Translations under genes and position numbers: made by a program
Shown here: in pieces, positions 59,060-64,000 of the stretch
How the letters are laid out: the number at the start of each line of letters is the position of its first letter
How positions within the stretch are numbered: the stretch's first letter is position 1
Assembly (NCBI RefSeq): GCF_016427505.1
Contig: NZ_JAELXS010000001.1
Location: 124,001 to 188,000 of the forward strand
Origin: Sphingomonas mollis
Lineage (GTDB): Bacteria; Pseudomonadota; Alphaproteobacteria; Sphingomonadales; Sphingomonadaceae
DNA length: 64,000 nucleotides
Direction of reading: 5' to 3'
The notes under the pieces: generated by a model
What the model was told of the DNA's origin: nothing
Databases searched by the model: none
The model's input: only the letters and a program-made list of their open reading frames with translations

Positions 59060-61330
59060 ATGGCGGAAGCGACGAACGCGACGGCAATCAATCATCTGGC
59101 CCTGATCGGCAATTTCCTGCCGCGCCAGTGTGGCCTCGCGACGTTTACCACCGACGTCTATACGGCGGTCCGCCATCGTTTTCCCGATATCCGCGTCGAC
59201 GTATACGCGATGGACGATCATCCGGGTAAATACGACTATCCCGATGCGGTCATCGGCACGATCCCCCAGAACGACCTGTCGGCCTATTTCGACACCGCCC
59301 GCAAGATCGAGGCGAGCGGGGCGAAGGCGATCTGGCTGCAACACGAATACGGCATTTATGGCGGGCCGGCGGGGGAGCACATCCTCGCGCTGCTCGACCG
59401 CACGACGCTGCCGGTAATCGTGACGCTGCACACGGTGCTGGAAAAACCGAGCGTGGACGAGCGCCGGGTGCTCGAAGAGCTATTGCGCCGCGCCGCCAAG
59501 GTGATCGTGATGGCCGAGCGGGGCCGCGACATCCTGCAACGTGTCTATGGCGCCAATCTGCGGCAGGTCGTGATGATCCCGCACGGCGTACCTGATCGTG
59601 CGCTGGTCGATCCCGCCGATGTGAAGGCGAATTTCGGCTGGGCCGGACGACCGGTGGTGCTGACGTTCGGGCTGCTCGCGCCGAACAAGGGGATCGAGAC
59701 GATCATCGCCGCGTTGCCCGTGGCGGTCGAGCATCATCCCAACCTCCTTTATGTCGTGCTGGGCGCGACGCACCCGAATCTGGTGGCGCATGAAGGCGAG
59801 AAATACCGCGACCGGTTGAAGGCGCTGGCCGAGGAAAAGGGTGTCGCCGCGAACGTCGAGTTCGTCGATGCCTTTCTGGAGCATGACGAACTGATCGATT
59901 ATCTGCAGGCCGCGGATATCTACGTCACGCCGTACACCAACCCTGCCCAGATCACGAGCGGCACGCTTTCTTATGCGATCGGTGTCGGCAAGCCCGTGGT
60001 ATCGACGCCATACGTCCATGCGACCGAGATTCTGGCGGACCGGCACGGCGTGTTGGTCGATTTCGGTGACGTCGCGGCGTTCGCACATGAGATCGACGCG
60101 CTGTTGTCGAACGATGGCGATCGCCGTCGGTTGTCCGAGCGTGCCTATGCGCGCGGGCGCACGATGATCTGGCCGCGCCTGGCCGAAGCGACGATGGAGG
60201 AGACCGAGGCGGCGGTAGCCGCCCGCCCGCGACGGATCGCCAAGGCGGCCCCGAGCGTGAAACCGCTCGCCCCCGATTTCGCTGCGGTCGAGCGGATGAG
60301 TGACTCGACGGGGATGTTGCAGCATTCGATCTATTCGATCCCCGATCGCCGCCATGGTTATTGCATCGACGACAATGCCCGCGCGCTGATGCTGGTCAGC
60401 GCGATGGCCGATCTGGATGCCGAACGGCGCGACAAGTGGATGACGATCTATGGATCGTTCATCCAGTATGCGTGGAATCCCGACAAACGCCGCTTCCGCA
60501 ACTTCATGAACTTCGATCGCACCTGGTGTGAGGATGAGGGGTCTGAGGACTCCAACGGCCGGACGTTGTGGGCATTGGGCGTCACCGCGCGCGATGCACT
60601 GGAACAGAAGCATCGCGATTGGGCCGGGGCGATGTTCGACATCACCGCCAGCATCGCCTTCGATCTGGGATCGCTGCGTGCGCAGGCGTTCGCCATGCTG
60701 GGCGCAGCGGCGATGCTGGAAGCGCGGCCGGGGCATGAATTGTCGCGGTCGATCCTGCAACGCTTCCCTGACATGCATCTCGAACTGCTCGCCGGCACGC
60801 GGCGTCCGGAATGGCAATGGTTCGAGATCGTGCTCGCATACGACAATGCTCGCCTGCCCGAGGCTTTGATCCGGGCGGGACGGGCACTGGAGCGGGACGA
60901 TCTGGTCCAGTGTGGCCTTTCCACACTGGAATGGATTTGCACGACGCAGACCTCGCCCGAAGGTCGGTTCCGCGCGGTGGGGACGGAGAGCTTCCACCGG
61001 CCATACGGCGAACCGCTGCAGTTCGATCAACAACCGCTGGAGGCGCAAGCGACGGTCGATGCCTGTCTGGCGGCGTTCGAGGCGACGGGTGACGAGCGGT
61101 GGATGAAGGAAGCCAAGCGCGCCTATGGCTGGTTCCTGGGGATGAACGATCTCGACCTGCCATTGGCCAGTCCGAAGGACGGTGGCTGTTTCGATGGGTT
61201 GATGCCCACCGGTCTCAACCGGAATCAGGGTGCTGAATCGATCCTGGCCCTGCAATTGGCGAATTGTGCGATTTCTGGGCTTTCGCAAGGGGTCGTCCCC
61301 GTGGCAGGGGCTACACGCGCCGTCGCGTAG
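59060..61330 (+). CDS. GT4 glycosyltransferase fused to an alpha/alpha-toroid domain
   Basis: This is a 756-residue cytoplasmic protein. The N-terminal 380 residues are a GT-B glycosyltransferase of family 4 (LIGNFLPRQCGLATFTTDVY, HGVPDRALVDP, TFGLLAPNKGIETII, ADIYVTPYTNPAQITSGTLSYAIGVGKPVVST). Residues about 400-745 form a second, mostly helical domain with motifs CIDDNARALMLV, WFEIVLAYDNARLPEALI and NQGAESILALQLA, as in six-hairpin glycosidases. Fusions of this type are annotated only as glycosyltransferases. The next gene (GH130) follows at 51 bases in the same direction. A mannose-containing product is a guess, because GH130 enzymes act on mannosides. Confidence 0.85.
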   Translation: MAEATNATAINHLALIGNFLPRQCGLATFTTDVYTAVRHRFPDIRVDVYAMDDHPGKYDYPDAVIGTIPQNDLSAYFDTARKIEASGAKAIWLQHEYGIYGGPAGEHILALLDRTTLPVIVTLHTVLEKPSVDERRVLEELLRRAAKVIVMAERGRDILQRVYGANLRQVVMIPHGVPDRALVDPADVKANFGWAGRPVVLTFGLLAPNKGIETIIAALPVAVEHHPNLLYVVLGATHPNLVAHEGEKYRDRLKALAEEKGVAANVEFVDAFLEHDELIDYLQAADIYVTPYTNPAQITSGTLSYAIGVGKPVVSTPYVHATEILADRHGVLVDFGDVAAFAHEIDALLSNDGDRRRLSERAYARGRTMIWPRLAEATMEETEAAVAARPRRIAKAAPSVKPLAPDFAAVERMSDSTGMLQHSIYSIPDRRHGYCIDDNARALMLVSAMADLDAERRDKWMTIYGSFIQYAWNPDKRRFRNFMNFDRTWCEDEGSEDSNGRTLWALGVTARDALEQKHRDWAGAMFDITASIAFDLGSLRAQAFAMLGAAAMLEARPGHELSRSILQRFPDMHLELLAGTRRPEWQWFEIVLAYDNARLPEALIRAGRALERDDLVQCGLSTLEWICTTQTSPEGRFRAVGTESFHRPYGEPLQFDQQPLEAQATVDACLAAFEATGDERWMKEAKRAYGWFLGMNDLDLPLASPKDGGCFDGLMPTGLNRNQGAESILALQLANCAISGLSQGVVPVAGATRAVA

Positions 61331-61381
61331 CCCCGCTCGCATCGGCGTGCCGAAGATTACGAGCGAGGCCATCTTTCTGCG

Positions 61382-62662
61382 ATGAATCTGTTCACTCACG
61401 AACTTCGGCTGCATGCCGATCCGTCGCGCGTCGTCGTGCGCCCGTTCCACATCGCCTGGGGCGGCAAGGGCGCGACGCCGAACCGTACCGAGCGGCTGGT
61501 GGCGGAAGTGCTCGGCATGACGCCGGCTCAGGCCCGCGAGCAGCTGGAAGTGGTGCTGAAGGATTTCGAGGCCCGCCACTGGCAGACCCGCCGCGTGTTC
61601 ATGACGCGGTACGACGAGATCGAGGATCTGCTCGGACTGGACGGCGCGCAGATCGGTGACGAGAAGCGGCAGTTGATCGGGGCGTATTTCTGCCACGAGT
61701 ACAGCTATGCCGCCGCCGCGCTGATGAACCCCAGCGCGGTGCCGCATTTCGACCAGTCGGGCATGCCGCCGGGGTCGCTGCGCATCCTGATGTCGATGCG
61801 TGCGGTAGGCGAGGGACATATCTCGTCGGTGGCATTCCGCGAGGGGATCATCACCGACAGCCAGCAGATGAAGCTGGCGCCCGAGCCGCCCTTTGCCACG
61901 GCCACGGACGCGGTCGGCAGCGATCTGGAATCGATGCCGGAAGGGCCGATCACCGTCCATCGTCACCGCGATTCGACGCTCTCGGGCACGGTGATCTTCC
62001 CGATGACCGCCGCCCAGTCGAAGGGGCTGGAGGATCTGCGGATCGTCCATTTCCAGCACGACGACGGTACGTGGGAATGGATCGGCACCTACACCGCCTA
62101 TAACGGCTCGCAGATCCAGTCGGAGCTGATGCGAACCCGCGATTTCCGTGCGTTCGATCTGGTGCCGATGACGGGCGCCGCCAGCCGGAACAAGGGCATG
62201 GCGCTGTTCCCGCGCAAGATCGACGGCCAGTATATGATGATCGGCCGGTCGGATGGCGAGAACCTGTTCCTGCTGAAGTCGGACGACCTGACCCATTGGG
62301 ACGACGGCGCCAAGATACTGACGCCGGAATATCCGTGGGAACTGGTGCAGATCGGCAATTGCGGGCCACCGATCGAACTGGACGAGGGCTGGCTGTTGCT
62401 GACCCACGGTGTTGGGGCGATGCGCAAATATTCGATCGGCGCCGCGCTGCTCGACAAGCGCGATCCGTCGAAGGTCATTGGCCGGACGAAAGAACCGTTG
62501 CTGGCCGCGAAGGATCAGGATCGCGAGGGATATGTACCCAATGTGGTCTATTCATGCGGCGCGATCCGGCACGGCAATTCGCTGTTCCTGCCCTATGGCA
62601 TCGCCGACAGTTCGATCGGGTTCGCGTTCGTGCCGATCAGCGAGTTGCTGGCCGCGATGTGA
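61382..62662 (+). CDS. GH130-family glycosidase/phosphorylase
   Basis: This is a 426-residue five-bladed propeller enzyme of the glycoside hydrolase 130 group (mannoside phosphorylases and beta-1,2-mannosidases). Signs are SKGLEDLRIVHF with the conserved Asp, IGTYTAYNG, GNCGPPIELDEGWLLLTHGVG and the terminal NVVYSCGAIRHG...LPYGIADSSIGFAF pattern. It lacks a signal peptide, so it is cytoplasmic. Its N-terminal 80 residues precede the propeller and are longer than in simple members. It makes one transcriptional unit with the GT4 gene. Whether it hydrolyses or phosphorolyses its substrate cannot be decided here. Confidence 0.85.
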   Translation: MNLFTHELRLHADPSRVVVRPFHIAWGGKGATPNRTERLVAEVLGMTPAQAREQLEVVLKDFEARHWQTRRVFMTRYDEIEDLLGLDGAQIGDEKRQLIGAYFCHEYSYAAAALMNPSAVPHFDQSGMPPGSLRILMSMRAVGEGHISSVAFREGIITDSQQMKLAPEPPFATATDAVGSDLESMPEGPITVHRHRDSTLSGTVIFPMTAAQSKGLEDLRIVHFQHDDGTWEWIGTYTAYNGSQIQSELMRTRDFRAFDLVPMTGAASRNKGMALFPRKIDGQYMMIGRSDGENLFLLKSDDLTHWDDGAKILTPEYPWELVQIGNCGPPIELDEGWLLLTHGVGAMRKYSIGAALLDKRDPSKVIGRTKEPLLAAKDQDREGYVPNVVYSCGAIRHGNSLFLPYGIADSSIGFAFVPISELLAAM

Positions 62663-62686
62663 GGCAGCCCCGATGGCGGCCGGCGA

Positions 62687-63220
62687 TCAGGCCGGTTCGT
62701 CGGAGGGGACGAGGGCGTGGCGATGGAAGATCGCCATGATGTCCGCCGCCAGCGTTTCGAGGCAGTGCGCCTCGGTCGGCGAGATGGGCTCGCGAGGCTC
62801 CACATCGATGACGCAGATCGTGCCGAGCGGCAGGCCGTTGTCGTCGATGATCGGGGCGCCGGCATAGAAACGCAGCTCCATCCCCTCGGTCACGACGGGG
62901 TTGCCGGCGAACCGTGGATCGCGTGTCGCATCCGGCACGCAGAAGATGGTGTCGGGCGCCATGATCGCGTGGCCGCAAAATGAGGTTGAGCGGCGATAGA
63001 CGCCCGCCTTCATACCCTTGGTCGCGATCAGATATTGCCAGTCGCGAAACACGATCGATACCGACGACATCGGCGCCACGAACGCCTCGCACGCCAGATC
63101 GACGACGCGCTGCAATTCAGCGCGGCCGGTGGCGTGCAGCGCGCCGGAGCGGATCACCGCCTGCTCGCGCTGTGCCTCGTTGGCGGGATGCGGTGACATT
63201 TCGTAACTGGTAATGCCCAT
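62687..63220 (-). CDS. Single GAF-domain protein
   Basis: This is a 177-residue cytoplasmic protein made almost entirely of one GAF domain (about 30-170). The family stretches are SVSIVFRDWQYLIATKG, STSFCGHAIMAPDTIFCVPDAT, FYAGAPIIDDNGLPLGTICVIDVEPR. The Cys in SFCGHAI sits at the place where some GAF proteins hold a ligand. No output domain is attached. It is convergent with the GH130 gene. The ligand is unknown. Confidence 0.8.
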   Translation of the reverse strand: MGITSYEMSPHPANEAQREQAVIRSGALHATGRAELQRVVDLACEAFVAPMSSVSIVFRDWQYLIATKGMKAGVYRRSTSFCGHAIMAPDTIFCVPDATRDPRFAGNPVVTEGMELRFYAGAPIIDDNGLPLGTICVIDVEPREPISPTEAHCLETLAADIMAIFHRHALVPSDEPA

Positions 63221-63379
63221 CGCCGCGCCGGACCCCGCCTACAACCCCGTATGTTGTGACTGGTAAGCAGTGAAGTAGATATTAATCCACCGTTTTTAGA
63301 ACCAAAAGGGCAGTGATTATTGCAGATTATATACCTGCATCAGCCGCCACGAAATTCGATCCGAAAAGCGACCGGATGG

Positions 63380-64000
63380 TCAGGCGGGCCGGACCATTCG
63401 CTGCGCATAGCGATAGAGTATGACGACGAGGATCAGGAACAGCGCCGTCCCCCCGACGGCAGCCGTTACTGCCCACGAATCACCGACGAGGGCCAAAGGC
63501 GCGTCGCTGCCGGTCGCATAGACGATGCCGGCAAAGGCGACCCCCCACAGGCTTTCGCCGACGATCATCCCGGTCGCGGCCAGCACGCCCATCCGCTCCG
63601 CCGCCTCCGGGTCGGCCTGTCGCTTTGCCCAACGGTCGTAGACGGACCCGATCACCGCGCCGATCACCACCGGCAGCGTCACCGTCATCGGCAGATAGAC
63701 GCCCAGACCGACGCCGAGCGGCGGCAGGCGCATCCGCCCCGTTCGGCCCAATGCCTCATCGACGACGATGACGATCGCGCCGGCCAGCGCGCCCCAGCCT
63801 ATCATCGCCCAGTTCAGGTCGCCGCCCAGCACGCCCTTCGCCAGAGCGGAAATCAGCGCGGCTTGCGGTGCGGCCAGCGCATTGGGGCCGGCGCCCGGCG
63901 CGCCGACGAAGCCCAGCGTGCTGCCAAGGAGGTTCAGGACCGGCGGTACGACCAGCGATCCGAAGATCACGCCGAAGATCAGCGCCACCTGCTGCTTCCA
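63380..64000 (-). CDS. OPT-family oligopeptide/metal transporter, C-terminal part (gene runs off the right edge)
   Basis: These are the last 206 residues of an OPT/YSL-type membrane transporter. There are about five to six hydrophobic helices, with the conserved zones GGDLNWAMIGWGALAGA, RLPPLGVGLGVYLPMTVTLPVVIGAVIG and GVLAATGMIVGESLWGVAFAG. OPT proteins import short peptides or siderophore-bound metals with protons. The N-terminal two-thirds and the start lie outside the window. The frame remains open to base 64000. Confidence 0.85.
   Translation of the reverse strand, partial: WKQQVALIFGVIFGSLVVPPVLNLLGSTLGFVGAPGAGPNALAAPQAALISALAKGVLGGDLNWAMIGWGALAGAIVIVVDEALGRTGRMRLPPLGVGLGVYLPMTVTLPVVIGAVIGSVYDRWAKRQADPEAAERMGVLAATGMIVGESLWGVAFAGIVYATGSDAPLALVGDSWAVTAAVGGTALFLILVVILYRYAQRMVRPA

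Noticed and set aside
59480..62407. A 975-codon open frame opposite the GT4 and GH130 genes
   Set aside because: It spans two real genes on the other strand, is His/Gln/Arg-rich with no domain, and has no ribosome site.

Overview
The window is about 64 kb of GC-rich (roughly two-thirds G+C) chromosomal DNA from an alphaproteobacterium, most likely a sphingomonad (Sphingomonas or a close relative). The signs are the PrsK/PrsR pair, an RNase E with an acidic insert in its S1 domain, a DUF3035 lipoprotein, an Fe-S bacterial photolyase/cryptochrome, TorF-type porin and TonB receptor genes, and the intergenic palindromic repeats common in that group. It is dense core genome with many four-base start/stop overlaps. 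I see no tRNA, rRNA, CRISPR array, prophage, transposase or plasmid gene. Both ends cut genes: a pseudouridine synthase on the left and an OPT-family transporter on the right.

Layout. 0-8 kb: rRNA pseudouridine synthase/crcB, two glycine-zipper envelope proteins, a TRIC/UPF0126 channel, an Excalibur-domain protein, a GNAT acetyltransferase, signal peptide peptidase sppA and a MATE exporter. 8-10 kb: groSL behind a CIRCE operator. 10-19 kb: a Uma2-type protein, mannose-1-phosphate guanylyltransferase, the prsK-prsR-DUF815 operon and an ABC-F ATPase. 19-25 kb: an OmpR/PhoQ-like two-component system with a small secreted protein, an LLM oxidoreductase and an S8 autotransporter protease. 25-29 kb: a pyrimidine 5'-nucleotidase, dapD, glpX and a CPBP protease. 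29-33 kb: an M48 protease/DsbA/ABC transporter operon. 33-43 kb: RNase E, cell-wall amidase, PBP1A, prfB, a lipoprotein methyltransferase and thyA. 43-49 kb: hemerythrin, folA, ribF-ileS-lspA and a DUF3035 lipoprotein. 49-54 kb: TorF porin and a large TonB-dependent receptor. 54-58 kb: the operon photolyase, mercaptopyruvate sulfurtransferase, cystathionine beta-lyase-like enzyme, MscS channel. 58-64 kb: queF, a glycosyltransferase/GH130 pair, a GAF protein and the OPT transporter.

What stands out. The clearest anomaly is in ileS. A stretch of about 200 bp made of nested inverted repeats, of the kind otherwise found between genes, sits in frame inside the coding sequence and adds close to 60 residues next to the catalytic core. 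The same gene carries a separate AT-rich patch in its editing domain. At least five copies of a nested palindromic repeat built from CGCGGAG units occupy the gaps between 3.5 and 29 kb, and one copy has probably supplied the C-terminus of a CPBP protease. Two or three other inverted-repeat families fill the remaining gaps. Other points worth a check are the GT4-toroid fusion paired with a GH130 enzyme, the photolyase-sulfur operon, a SAM-methyltransferase fold behind a lipobox, and an autotransporter protease with a lipoprotein signal.

All statements come from reading the sequence and from general knowledge of protein families. No database search was run.
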